A DNA stretch of 48,113 nt from Ruminococcaceae bacterium UBA2719 (GTDB lineage Bacteria > Bacillota > Clostridia > Oscillospirales > Acutalibacteraceae), in assembly GCA_002353935.1 (NCBI GenBank), contig DEKP01000030.1, positions 1 through 48,113 on the forward strand, written 5' to 3'. How positions within the stretch are numbered: position 1 is the first letter of the stretch; every line of letters begins with the position of its first letter. The position numbers and the translations under genes were made by a program. Shown in pieces: positions 1 to 7,053 of this stretch. The notes beneath the pieces are model-generated. The model was not told the origin of the DNA, ran no database searches, and saw only the letters and a list, made by a program, of their open reading frames with translations.

Positions 1-39
1 TGTGTTTTTCGGCACGCAGCTCGTTTGCGTGCTTTTTTT
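1..39 (+). ncRNA. 3' end of a truncated tandem small-RNA unit
   Basis: The window opens with the same U-rich linker and intrinsic terminator that close the next four units: stem GCACGCA/TGCGTGC (12-18 and 26-32) followed by a T run. The rest of the unit lies outside the window, so the array extends further to the left. Confidence 0.7.
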
Positions 40-90
40 ATTTGCAACTATATATTGCAATCTTAGCTTGTTATGTGATATAATGAACTT

Positions 91-243
91 CGGCAAACAA
101 TTTAATATGCATATTTATGATATTTACAGGCTTATTATAGTCAAAAACGCCTGCTCTTTTCCTGTATATCTAAATATGCGAGAATTGTTTGCCGACAACG
201 AGCAGTGTGTTTTTCGGCACGCAGCTCTGTTGCGTGCTTTTTT
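91..243 (+). ncRNA. Tandem pseudoknotted small RNA, unit A
   Basis: Promoter TTGCAA (55-60), 18-bp spacer, TATAAT (79-84); start expected near 91. The RNA has a perfect 12-bp basal stem (91-102 with 183-194), a second 9-bp stem (109-117 with 171-179) and a third bulged stem (119-130 with 161-170). The apical loop carries TGCTC (152-156), which can pair with GAGCA (200-204) just 3' of the basal stem. A terminator GCACGCA/TGCGTGC with a T run ends it (217-243). No convincing reading frame with a ribosome binding site is inside. The pairing pattern is shared with the four following units although the stem sequences differ, which argues for a conserved RNA fold. The family identity is not proven; a Clostridia trans-acting class such as the published drum motif is one possibility. 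Confidence 0.8.
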
Positions 244-292
244 ATTTGCAACTATTATTGCATTTAACTTTTCTTTGTGTTACAATTAACTT

Positions 293-446
293 GCAGTATA
301 AAACTCAATATTTGTATTTTTTAGAGAATGTGGGTTTACCGTAGGTAAAAACACATGCTCAACTCTCACATTCTCTAAAATGCTGAGTTTTATACTGCAA
401 TCGAGCAAGGTGTTTTTCAGCACGCAGCTCGTTTGCGTGCTTTTTT
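293..446 (+). ncRNA. Tandem pseudoknotted small RNA, unit B
   Basis: Promoter TTGCAT (258-263), 17-bp spacer, TACAAT (281-286). Perfect 15-bp basal stem 293-307 with 384-398; upper stem 319-332 with 367-380 (14 bp); small apical hairpin TTTACC/GGTAAA (335-340 with 344-349). Loop TGCTC (356-360) is complementary to GAGCA (403-407). Terminator at 420-446. The -10 box lies 202 bp after that of unit A. Confidence 0.82.
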
Positions 447-493
447 ATTTGCAACTATTATTGCATTTCACTTAACCATGTGTTACAATTAGC

Positions 494-643
494 TTGCGTA
501 ATAAATCGAATATATATTTCCAGAGCATGGACTTACCATAGGTAAAAACACATGCTCTAAATCATACATGCTTTGGAATGTTCGATTTATTACGCAACTG
601 AGCTATGTGTTTTTCGGCACGCAGCTCTGTTGCGTGCTTTTTT
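494..643 (+). ncRNA. Tandem pseudoknotted small RNA, unit C
   Basis: Promoter TTGCAT (461-466), 17-bp spacer, TACAAT (484-489). Perfect 17-bp basal stem 494-510 with 581-597. Apical TTACC/GGTAA hairpin, then GCTC (554-557) complementary to GAGC (600-603). Terminator 617-643 is identical to that of unit A. The basal stem sequence is quite different from units A and B, so pairing rather than sequence is conserved. Confidence 0.82.
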
Positions 644-680
644 ATTTGCATTTAAGAATTACATGTGTTACAATTAACTC

Positions 681-834
681 GCACTACAAATTGAATATAC
701 ATATTTATCAAAGTATATGGGGTTACTATAGGTAAAAATACCTGCTCAAAAATCCCACATGCTTTGATATGTTCGATTTGTAGTGCAACTGAGCAAGGTG
801 TTTTTCAGCACGCAGCTCTGTTGCGTGCTTTTTT
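681..834 (+). ncRNA. Tandem pseudoknotted small RNA, unit D
   Basis: Promoter TTGCAT (646-651), 17-bp spacer, TACAAT (669-674). Basal stem 681-695 with 772-786 (15 bp, one U-G wobble). Loop TGCTCA (743-748) can form six pairs with TGAGCA (790-795). Terminator 808-834. Confidence 0.82.
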
Positions 835-882
835 ATTTGCAAATTTATTGCATTTAATTTATCTATGTGTTACAATTAATTT

Positions 883-1077
883 GCCAAATAATTTATAGTT
901 TAATATTACTATTGTCAATGCATATATATTTAGGTAGTGTTTTTATCTATGATAAAAACACTGACTCTATTTATGATACTACCTTTTTATAGGCATTGGC
1001 ATCAATTATAAATTGTTTGGCGACAATTCGGAGTTAAGTGTTTTTTGTGCGTACAACTTCGATTGTGCGCACTTTTT
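883..1077 (+). ncRNA. Divergent pseudoknotted small RNA, unit E
   Basis: Promoter TTGCAT (848-853), 17-bp spacer, TACAAT (871-876). Basal stem 883-897 with 1007-1021, second stem 913-921 with 993-1001, apical hairpin 937-947 with 951-961. The loop motif has changed to GACTC (963-967) and the 3' strand to GAGTT (1031-1035), so the proposed pseudoknot is kept by a compensatory change. The terminator (1047-1077) is also rewritten while keeping a 10-bp stem. It sits only a few bases ahead of the ribosome binding site of the next gene, so this unit could act in cis on that gene as well as in trans. Confidence 0.75.
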
Positions 1078-1097
1078 ATTTTTAAGGAGGGTTTAAA

Positions 1098-1544
1098 ATG
1101 AACAGAGAAACAACAGCTGTTTTTATCGGAAACCGCGACTGCTACGATGTAAACACTCAAAAAGTCAAAGACGCTATTCAAGACGCAGTAAATTCAGGAA
1201 TCACAACCTTTTTAAGCGGAGGACTCGGATATTTTGACGAAACCTGTGCCGCCTTAGTTCATGAGCTAAAAGCTCAGTACCCAAACATCAAAAACGTTCT
1301 CCTGATACCCTATAAAAACTTTCGCATATTTAATAAAGATATCTTTGACGAAATCATTTTTCCGTTTGAAAAAGACCACTCTACTTACAGCGAATATAAA
1401 TCTGCAATTCCCAGAAGAAACGAGATCATGGTATCAATGTCGAGCACGGCTATCTGCTGTGTACATAGAGAAGGCGGTGCTTCAAAAACGCTCGACTATG
1501 CCAAAAAGCAAAATTTAAAAATCATCAATCTGCCGAAAAATTAA
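1098..1544 (+). CDS. SLOG-superfamily protein (DUF1273/YpsA-like)
   Basis: A 148-residue cytosolic protein with no signal peptide or membrane segment. The N-terminal strand (AVFIGNRDCYD) and the glycine-rich loop FLSGGLGYFDETCA (about residues 38-51) are typical of SLOG/Rossmann-like proteins. That superfamily binds nucleotides or nucleotide-derived ligands. The exact function of this subgroup is unknown to me. Start is ATG 1098 behind AAGGAGGG (1083-1090). No promoter is visible between the terminator of unit E (1047-1077) and the start, so expression probably comes from read-through of the small-RNA unit. A bidirectional terminator follows at 1583-1637. Alternative reading: a lysine decarboxylase-like (LOG) protein, but the PGGxGTxxE motif of LOG enzymes is absent. 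Confidence 0.75.
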   Translation: MNRETTAVFIGNRDCYDVNTQKVKDAIQDAVNSGITTFLSGGLGYFDETCAALVHELKAQYPNIKNVLLIPYKNFRIFNKDIFDEIIFPFEKDHSTYSEYKSAIPRRNEIMVSMSSTAICCVHREGGASKTLDYAKKQNLKIINLPKN

Positions 1545-1582
1545 CAAACATACAAATCAGCTTATTCATAATAATCTCCAAT

Positions 1583-1637
1583 AAAAAAGCGGCTGTCGCA
1601 AAACATCAAATTCTGCGGCAGCTGCCTTTTATTTTTT
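1583..1637. terminator. Bidirectional terminator between SLOG gene and metA
   Basis: Stem 1589-1600 with 1614-1625 (12 positions, with G-U wobbles), flanked by an A run on the left and a T run on the right. It can end transcription of both convergent genes. Confidence 0.8.
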
Positions 1638-1666
1638 AAATTTTTGATTTTACATCCAAAGCTTTC

Positions 1667-2596
1667 TTACAGATACATCTTTTTTAAGTTCTCCAGGTCA
1701 TACGGAGTTTGCTGATACAAGTAGTAGTTGAGCCAGTTTTGATACAAAAGCGACGCGTGACTGCGCCATATCATTTTTGGCATTTTAGTTGTGTCGTTAT
1801 TCGGAAAATAGTTATAGGGTATCTCGGGGTTGAGCCCTTTTTTCAGATCTCTGAAATATTCCTGCGCCAGTGTGTCGCGGTCATATTCGCAGTGACCTAA
1901 AAGATAGAATTCTCTGCCGTTTTTATGACAGATAATAGATACTCCTGCTTCCTTTGACATCGCTAAAATCTCTAAGCCTTTTACTCTTTCTACTTCTTCT
2001 CTTTTTACACCCGTGTGCCTTGAATGGGGAACCAAAAACTTGTCGTCAAAGCCCCTCATCAGCGGATGTTTGGAATTCAAAATCGTATGTTCATAAATAC
2101 CGCTGAGCTTTTTAGGAAGCGGATATTTTTTGATATTATAGTTGTGATATAAGCCTGCCTGAGCTCCCCAGCAAATGTACATGGTAGAATAAACATTTTT
2201 CTTTGCCCAATCAAAAACCTTTGTCAGCTCGTCAAAATAGTCTACTTCTTCAAACTCGAGCAGCTCAACCGGCGCGCCTGTTACAATCATTCCGTCAAAT
2301 TTTTTGTCTTTGATTTGGTCAAAGGTCTTGTAAAACGTCGTCAGATGATACTGCGAGGTGTTTTTCGAACGGTGAGTCACCATCTGCAAAAGCTCAATAT
2401 CAACCTGCAACGGTGAATTGCCTAGCAAACGCAAGAGCTGCGTCTCGGTTTCTATCTTCTTGGGCATCAGGTTGAGGATCACAATTTTAAGCGGTCGTAT
2501 ATCCTGTACCAAAGCCCGCTTCTCAGGCATGACAAAAATATTCTCGCTTTCTAAGATACTCGTTGCAGGCAAGTCGTTTGAAACCTTTATCGGCAT
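1667..2596 (-). CDS. metA: Homoserine O-acyltransferase MetA, probably acetyl-CoA type
   Basis: 309 residues, full length for the MetA family. It activates homoserine by O-acylation in methionine synthesis. The nucleophile is Cys142 in ICWGAQAG, and the rest of the triad is His235 and Glu237 in GHCEYD; these positions agree with E. coli MetA numbering. Residue 111, which in characterised MetA enzymes sets acyl-donor choice (Gly for succinyl-CoA, Glu for acetyl-CoA), is Glu here in VTGAPVELLEF. The product is therefore more likely O-acetylhomoserine despite the usual succinyltransferase label. It is the second gene after proS on the same strand (93-bp gap) with its own AAGGAGA ribosome binding site. 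No SAM riboswitch or T-box is visible in front of it. Confidence 0.95.
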   Translation of the reverse strand: MPIKVSNDLPATSILESENIFVMPEKRALVQDIRPLKIVILNLMPKKIETETQLLRLLGNSPLQVDIELLQMVTHRSKNTSQYHLTTFYKTFDQIKDKKFDGMIVTGAPVELLEFEEVDYFDELTKVFDWAKKNVYSTMYICWGAQAGLYHNYNIKKYPLPKKLSGIYEHTILNSKHPLMRGFDDKFLVPHSRHTGVKREEVERVKGLEILAMSKEAGVSIICHKNGREFYLLGHCEYDRDTLAQEYFRDLKKGLNPEIPYNYFPNNDTTKMPKMIWRSHASLLYQNWLNYYLYQQTPYDLENLKKMYL

Positions 2597-2689
2597 AATC
2601 CGTTCTCCTTTCTGTATATTAAAAAATATTTAAAAACAAAAATGTATTCAGCCGCTGTCAATTTTATGCAGCTAAAATACAGCAAAAAA

Positions 2690-4129
2690 TCAATACTGTT
2701 TTCCCCAGTATACCATATGCTTAGCTTTTTTGCCGCAGCACACGCAGGTGTCAGAGAGGTGCTCTTCTTCAAAGGGAATACATCTCGATTTTACGCCCAC
2801 GGTATCCTCTTTTATCTTGTTCTCACACTCTGTATCACCGCACCACATGGCCTTGATAAACCCGGGCTTGTTCTTCGCTATATCCAAAAACTCGTCATAG
2901 GTTGTCGCTGTGTGGGTTTTTTCCTCTGTGTTTTTCAGTGCACGGTTATACATGTCGTCGTGAATCTCAACGAGCAGCTTTTCTATTGTCTGATCCAGAT
3001 TATCAAGCGATACAAAGAGCTTTTCACGAGTATCGCGGCGAACAAGTACGCACTGGTTCTTTTCAATATCCTTTGGCCCTATTTCAAGTCTCAGCGGCAC
3101 GCCCTTCATCTCATACTGGGCAAATTTCCAACCCGGGGACTGGTCGCTGTCATCGAGCTTGACTCTAAATTTATCTTTTAGTTCATTATATAACTCTCCT
3201 GCTTTTTCGAGCACGCCCTCTTTATGCGAAGCAACAGGAACAATGACAACCTGTATAGGCGCGATCTTCGGCGGCAGCACAAGGCCGTCGTCGTCTGAGT
3301 GTACCATAATCAGCGCACCGATCATGCGTGTAGAAGTACCCCAAGAGGTTTGATGCGGATAGTGCAGTTTGTTGTCTCTTCCGGTAAAGGTAATGTCAAA
3401 GTTCTTAGAAAAGCCATCGCCAAAATAGTGAGAAGTTCCGCCCTGCAAAGCTACGCCGTTGTGCATCATCGGCTCTATTGTATAGGTTATTTCTGCGCCG
3501 GCAAACTTTTCTTTCTCGGTCTTTTTGCCGACTACCGCGGGAATAGCCAAGGTTTCTTTATAAAAATCAGTATAAACCTTCAGCATTTTAAGCGTTTCTT
3601 CCATCGCCTCTTCAGCAGTTTCGTGCATCGTGTGACCCTCTTGCCACAAAAACTCCGAGGTTCTCAAAAACGGTCTTGTGGTCTTTTCCCATCTTACTAC
3701 CGAACACCACTGATTATATAATTTAGGCAAATCGCGGTATGTATTGATAATATGCGAATAATGCTCACAAAACAGCGTCTCGCTGGTTGGGCGAACGCAC
3801 AAACGCTCCGCAAGCTTTTCGCTGCCTCCTACCGTTACCCACGCACATTCAGGCGCAAAGCCCTCCACGTGGTCCTTTTCTTTTTGCAAAAGGCTCTCGG
3901 GTATGAACATCGGCATATACACGTTCTCGTGTCCTGTTTCTTTAAAGCGTCTGTCCATATCCGCCTGCATATTCTCCCATATCGCATAGCCGTACGGCCT
4001 TATCACCATACAACCCTTTACGTTTGAATAGTCAACAAGCTCCGCTTTTTTTACAATGTCGGTGTACCACTGGGCAAAGTCAACGTCTCTCGAGGTGATA
4101 GCCTCAACCATTTTTTTATTATCTGCCAT
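2690..4129 (-). CDS. proS: Prolyl-tRNA synthetase, short archaeal/eukaryotic type
   Basis: 479 residues. It charges tRNA-Pro with proline in the cytosol. Class II motifs are evident: motif 2 region around LRTSEFLWQEGHT, the proline pocket GGTSHYFGDGF, and motif 3 around GTSTRMIGALIM. An anticodon-binding domain follows (PPKIAPIQVVIVP). The C-terminal domain has four cysteines and ends in Tyr, as in the type 3 ProRS without the editing insertion of the long bacterial form. Start is taken at ATG 4129, because GGAGGG lies six bases upstream; a longer frame to 4171 has no ribosome binding site and would span the promoter. metA follows in the same direction. Confidence 0.97.
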   Translation of the reverse strand: MADNKKMVEAITSRDVDFAQWYTDIVKKAELVDYSNVKGCMVIRPYGYAIWENMQADMDRRFKETGHENVYMPMFIPESLLQKEKDHVEGFAPECAWVTVGGSEKLAERLCVRPTSETLFCEHYSHIINTYRDLPKLYNQWCSVVRWEKTTRPFLRTSEFLWQEGHTMHETAEEAMEETLKMLKVYTDFYKETLAIPAVVGKKTEKEKFAGAEITYTIEPMMHNGVALQGGTSHYFGDGFSKNFDITFTGRDNKLHYPHQTSWGTSTRMIGALIMVHSDDDGLVLPPKIAPIQVVIVPVASHKEGVLEKAGELYNELKDKFRVKLDDSDQSPGWKFAQYEMKGVPLRLEIGPKDIEKNQCVLVRRDTREKLFVSLDNLDQTIEKLLVEIHDDMYNRALKNTEEKTHTATTYDEFLDIAKNKPGFIKAMWCGDTECENKIKEDTVGVKSRCIPFEEEHLSDTCVCCGKKAKHMVYWGKQY

Positions 4130-4175
4130 AAAATTCCCTCCATATATTATGGGTGTTTTAAACATATACATGTTA

Positions 4176-4204
4176 ATTTTATCACAATGCTTTTTTTATT
4201 TCAA
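4176..4204 (-). promoter_or_regulatory. Predicted sigma-A promoter of proS-metA
   Basis: On the minus strand TTGAAA (4199-4204), 17-bp spacer, TAAAAT (4176-4181), about 45 bp ahead of the chosen proS start. Confidence 0.6.
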
Positions 4205-4278
4205 GGATAAATAATCGCATAACCCCAGCTAAATAAATATACGTCAATTACATCTCAGTTGCACTATACAAAAAACAA

Positions 4279-4302
4279 GGGACGCCCAAGCGTCCCTTTT
4301 AT
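4279..4302 (-). terminator. Terminator of the acyl carrier protein gene
   Basis: Stem GGGACGC/GCGTCCC (4279-4285 with 4290-4296). On the minus strand it is followed by a TTGTTTTTT tract, directly after the acp stop. Confidence 0.85.
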
Positions 4303-4316
4303 AGTTTAATTTAAAA

Positions 4317-4544
4317 TTACGAATTTTTCTCGATGTAGCTTACAAGCTCGCCGACTGTGCGGATATTCTCAATATCTTCATCAGGGATCTCAATCTCAAA
4401 CTCGTCCTCAATGCTCATCAAAAGATCAACAACATCAAGTGAATCAGCTCCCAAATCGTCCTGCAAGTTAGTCTCATTTGTAAGGCTGTCTTCTTCAACA
4501 TCGAACTGTTCAGACAAAATAACTTTTACTTTCTCTAAAACCAT
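4317..4544 (-). CDS. acpP: Acyl carrier protein
   Basis: 75 residues, the normal ACP length, acidic. It carries acyl chains on a phosphopantetheine arm during fatty-acid synthesis. The attachment serine is in LGADSLDVVDLLM, the classical DSL motif. Start is ATG 4544 with AGGAGG eight bases upstream. It has its own promoter and terminator and is not joined to fab genes here, so it is a monocistronic unit. An ACP dedicated to another pathway cannot be excluded, but the sequence is typical of the primary one. Confidence 0.95.
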   Translation of the reverse strand: MVLEKVKVILSEQFDVEEDSLTNETNLQDDLGADSLDVVDLLMSIEDEFEIEIPDEDIENIRTVGELVSYIEKNS

Positions 4545-4603
4545 TGTGTTTCCTCCTGTTTTATATTTTACACATAAGTCCATGTGCAATTAATCTCACA
4601 AAC

Positions 4604-4632
4604 ATATTATTAGCAAATATATACTTTGTCAA
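4604..4632 (-). promoter_or_regulatory. Strong sigma-A promoter of acpP
   Basis: On the minus strand TTGACA (4627-4632), 17-bp spacer, TAATAT (4604-4609). Confidence 0.8.
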
Positions 4633-4649
4633 TACTTTTTTTAATTTTT

Positions 4650-4704
4650 TAGCTGCTTTTTTCCTGATAGGAAAATTAAACACTTAACAAATGAGGAGCA
4701 GCTA
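4650..4704 (-). terminator. Probable terminator of the phosphohexomutase gene
   Basis: Inverted repeat TAGCTGCT/AGCAGCTA (4650-4657 with 4697-4704). The loop can itself fold (TTTCC/GGAAA), and a T-rich tract follows on the minus strand. Confidence 0.6.
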
Positions 4705-4721
4705 CATTTTTTGCTGCGATA

Positions 4722-6224
4722 TCACAGCTCTATGCCCTCACAATTTTTGAGCACATCCATCAGCTTTTGAGTGATGATTTTCACTCCGCCTACGCTGTCG
4801 CTTTCGATGTTTATCGGTAAAATCGGATCATGTACCGAAAGCCTTAATAAAAACCACCCGTCGCCGTTATCCTTGTCAAAATAAACCCTTATTCCCTCTC
4901 GGTTGTCATCAGCAACAGTCCAATCGGACTTTCTCGAAGCATAGCCCGCAACATAGGCTATAACTTTATTGCCTGTTGTTTTAAAGTCTTTGTCAGTTAT
5001 TTTTATGCGGATCTCGGTAGCTTCTTTAGGCTCTTTGAGGTCTTTTACAAGCTCGTCTATAGTTTTACCCTCTTTTCTGAGATTAGCCGCTTTGATAATA
5101 ATTTTTGTGCAAAGATACGCACCGTCGTCGAGAAAATAATTCTCACGCATAGCTACATGACCCGAGGTCTCGGAAGCTATAGGCGAATTGATTCCCTGTT
5201 CGTTTAGCTCAATAGCCTTGTTTATAATATTTCTGTAGCCGCGGCGATAGCGGTAGTGTTTTCCGCCCAAGTGCTGCTCTATAAATTCAGTAAGCCCCGG
5301 AGAGGTGATCGAGTCGGTTACTACCGTACCGCCCTCGTTTCCTTCAAGCGTAAGACACGCCGAAAGCGCTACCAAACGGTTTTTATTGATTTCTTTTCCA
5401 AAACGGTCAACCGCTCCTCCTCGATCAACGTCGGTATCAAAGATAATTCCCAAATCCGCGTTGTTTTCAATTACCGCGTCACAAATCGATTTCATAGCCT
5501 CTTCGTTTTCAGGGTTAGGAACATGATTGGGAAACATTCCGTCCGGCTCCAAAAACTTTGATCCGGTAGTATCAGCACCCAGCTTTTCCAAAACATCTCC
5601 TACATAAAAGCCCCCTACGCCGTTACCGGCGTCTACAACAATATGAAAGCCTTTTAACGGATGCATATAATCATCGGCGTTTACGCCCTTTCTGATTATA
5701 TCGCACAAATGCTCTGCGTAATTTTTCATAAAATTAATCTGAGTTATTTTGCCCTCTAGCTTATCCTCAGGAAGGGTTTTGTCCTGCGCAAACTGTAAAA
5801 TCTCTACTATATCAGCATGATCCAGCCCTCCCTCGCGGATAAAGAACTTCAGACCGTTTCTGTTAAACGGATGATGGCTGGCGGTGATTTCAACAGCGCC
5901 GTCACAGTCTAAATCGACTGTAGTCATAAACATCGCAGGAGTAGAAGAAAGCCCACAGTCATAGATATTCACAGCGTATTTTTTAAGTGTATCAATTGCA
6001 ACTGTTGCTATTCTCTCACCGGAAACACGGCAGTCTCTGCCTACTGAAACCGTAAGCTCTGCGCTTTTTTTATCCAGCTTTTTCTCAAGATAACAAACAA
6101 AACCTCTGACTATATCTTCTACCATTTCGTTTGTCAGGTTGATCTCTTCGCCCTCAACACCCTCGGATCCAACGCCTCTTATGTCGGTTCCGCTTTTTAA
6201 AACAGAATATTCTTCTCTTAACAT
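4722..6224 (-). CDS. Phosphomannomutase/phosphoglucomutase family enzyme
   Basis: 500 residues, alpha-D-phosphohexomutase superfamily. It interconverts hexose 1- and 6-phosphates, feeding nucleotide-sugar synthesis. The catalytic phosphoserine is Ser116 in EITASHHPFN. The metal loop is DTDVDR at about 263-268 (DGDxDR in many homologues), the sugar-binding loop is ETSGH, and a C-terminal phosphate-binding domain follows. Substrate (mannose or glucose phosphate) cannot be told from sequence. ATG 6224 has GGAGG upstream. A possible promoter is TTGTAA/TATAAT on the minus strand (6289-6294, 6265-6270). It is transcribed alone. Confidence 0.92.
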   Translation of the reverse strand: MLREEYSVLKSGTDIRGVGSEGVEGEEINLTNEMVEDIVRGFVCYLEKKLDKKSAELTVSVGRDCRVSGERIATVAIDTLKKYAVNIYDCGLSSTPAMFMTTVDLDCDGAVEITASHHPFNRNGLKFFIREGGLDHADIVEILQFAQDKTLPEDKLEGKITQINFMKNYAEHLCDIIRKGVNADDYMHPLKGFHIVVDAGNGVGGFYVGDVLEKLGADTTGSKFLEPDGMFPNHVPNPENEEAMKSICDAVIENNADLGIIFDTDVDRGGAVDRFGKEINKNRLVALSACLTLEGNEGGTVVTDSITSPGLTEFIEQHLGGKHYRYRRGYRNIINKAIELNEQGINSPIASETSGHVAMRENYFLDDGAYLCTKIIIKAANLRKEGKTIDELVKDLKEPKEATEIRIKITDKDFKTTGNKVIAYVAGYASRKSDWTVADDNREGIRVYFDKDNGDGWFLLRLSVHDPILPINIESDSVGGVKIITQKLMDVLKNCEGIEL

Positions 6225-6540
6225 AATTACCTCCGAAAATCATCAAAAATATTGATACTTACTGATTATATCACATATTGGTACAAACTTACAACATAAA
6301 AATTTTTTCAATTTCAGCACAATTGACATATAAATTTTAAAGCCGTTAAAAACCATGGTCAAAATCACGAAATCTGTTACATAAATATTTCAATTATTTA
6401 TTTTTTAATTTTTGTCTTTATGCATATTTAACAGTTTTTATTATAATTTTTGTTAAATCTCTAGCATTCGCTCTACGTTTTATACAAAGCAACTGCTAAA
6501 AAATTGTTGACTTTTACGAAAAGCTGGCTATAATAATAAG
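6225..6540. other. AT-rich divergent intergenic region
   Basis: Contains the likely promoter of the phosphohexomutase on the minus strand (6265-6294) and the promoter of the next gene on the plus strand (6507-6534). The stretch between, about 6300-6500, shows no reading frame, repeat or strong hairpin that I can support. Confidence 0.6.
6507..6534 (+). promoter_or_regulatory. Sigma-A promoter of the HPr-like gene
   Basis: TTGACT (6507-6512), 16-bp spacer, TATAAT (6529-6534). Confidence 0.75.
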
Positions 6541-6658
6541 TGTCAAGACAAAGTCCGCTTGACTGCCGAGAGGTTTAAAAGAGCCTTGAGGTACTTTTAG
6601 GAATATAGCCAAATGGTAAATGGCAGCACGAAACTAAATATCGAAGGAGGATGAAACT
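6541..6658 (+). promoter_or_regulatory. Structured 5' leader of the HPr-like gene
   Basis: About 120 nt between the predicted start and the ATG. It holds a GTCAAG/CTTGAC stem near its 5' end, a second element pairing TAAAAG with CTTTTA, and a further CC/GG-rich segment before the AAGGAGG site (6644-6650). It does not match a riboswitch class I can recognise. Confidence 0.4.
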
Positions 6659-6922
6659 ATGATGACACCTATTCTTAGTTTACATGACATCGACGTAGCA
6701 GAGTTCCTCGCCGTGCTTGACACTTGCAAAGGCAACGTATTTCTCGTTACCCATGAGGGAGATAAACTTAATCTTAAAAGCAAGCTTTGTCAGCTGGTTG
6801 GTTTAACAAAACTGATCGAAGGCGGCAAGATAACCGAGGCATTCGTCGTATGCGAAAACAAAGAAGACGAAAGCAGATTATTCAGACTTAATTTGCTCGG
6901 AGACTCAACAAAGATTGCTTGA
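6659..6922 (+). CDS. Small HPr-like protein lacking the catalytic histidine
   Basis: 87 residues. The middle section GDKLNLKSKLCQLVGL followed by GGKITEAFVVCEN resembles the second half of HPr (around the GKKVNAKSxLGLMSL regulatory-serine region and the strand after it). The N-terminal phosphoacceptor motif GLHARP of true HPr is missing. It is therefore not a PTS phosphocarrier; a Crh-like regulatory role is possible but speculative. The resemblance is weak and by eye only. AAGGAGG precedes the ATG by eight bases, and a strong own promoter and a good terminator frame it as a monocistronic, probably well-expressed gene. Confidence 0.6.
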   Translation: MMTPILSLHDIDVAEFLAVLDTCKGNVFLVTHEGDKLNLKSKLCQLVGLTKLIEGGKITEAFVVCENKEDESRLFRLNLLGDSTKIA

Positions 6923-6987
6923 TCTTAAATTTGCTAACATCTATACTTTTTTTATTTTTTAATTCTATAATAATCCTAAAGCAAAAG

Positions 6988-7016
6988 CAGCGTCTGTATT
7001 CAGGCGCTGTTTTTGT
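6988..7016 (+). terminator. Terminator of the HPr-like gene
   Basis: Stem CAGCGTCTG/CAGGCGCTG (6988-6996 with 7001-7009) followed by a T run. Confidence 0.85.
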
Positions 7017-7053
7017 TTGCTTTTTTATTTACAGTTTTAATAACTAACGTTGA

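Noticed and set aside
2..289. A 95-residue open frame across the start of the small-RNA array
   Set aside because: It runs through terminators, promoters and stems of two RNA units, has no ribosome binding site, and its open state is explained by AT-rich repeats.
1..1077. CRISPR array or integron attC cassette array
   Set aside because: Repeats are about 200 bp with different stems, each with promoter and terminator; there are no short identical repeats with unique spacers, no cas genes and no integrase.
2597..2689. SAM riboswitch or T-box before metA
   Set aside because: The 93-bp gap is too short and has none of the conserved elements; a separate metA promoter is not evident.
2642..3181. 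Long plus-strand frames inside proS and metA
   Set aside because: They are antisense to genes with full conserved motifs and have no ribosome binding sites.
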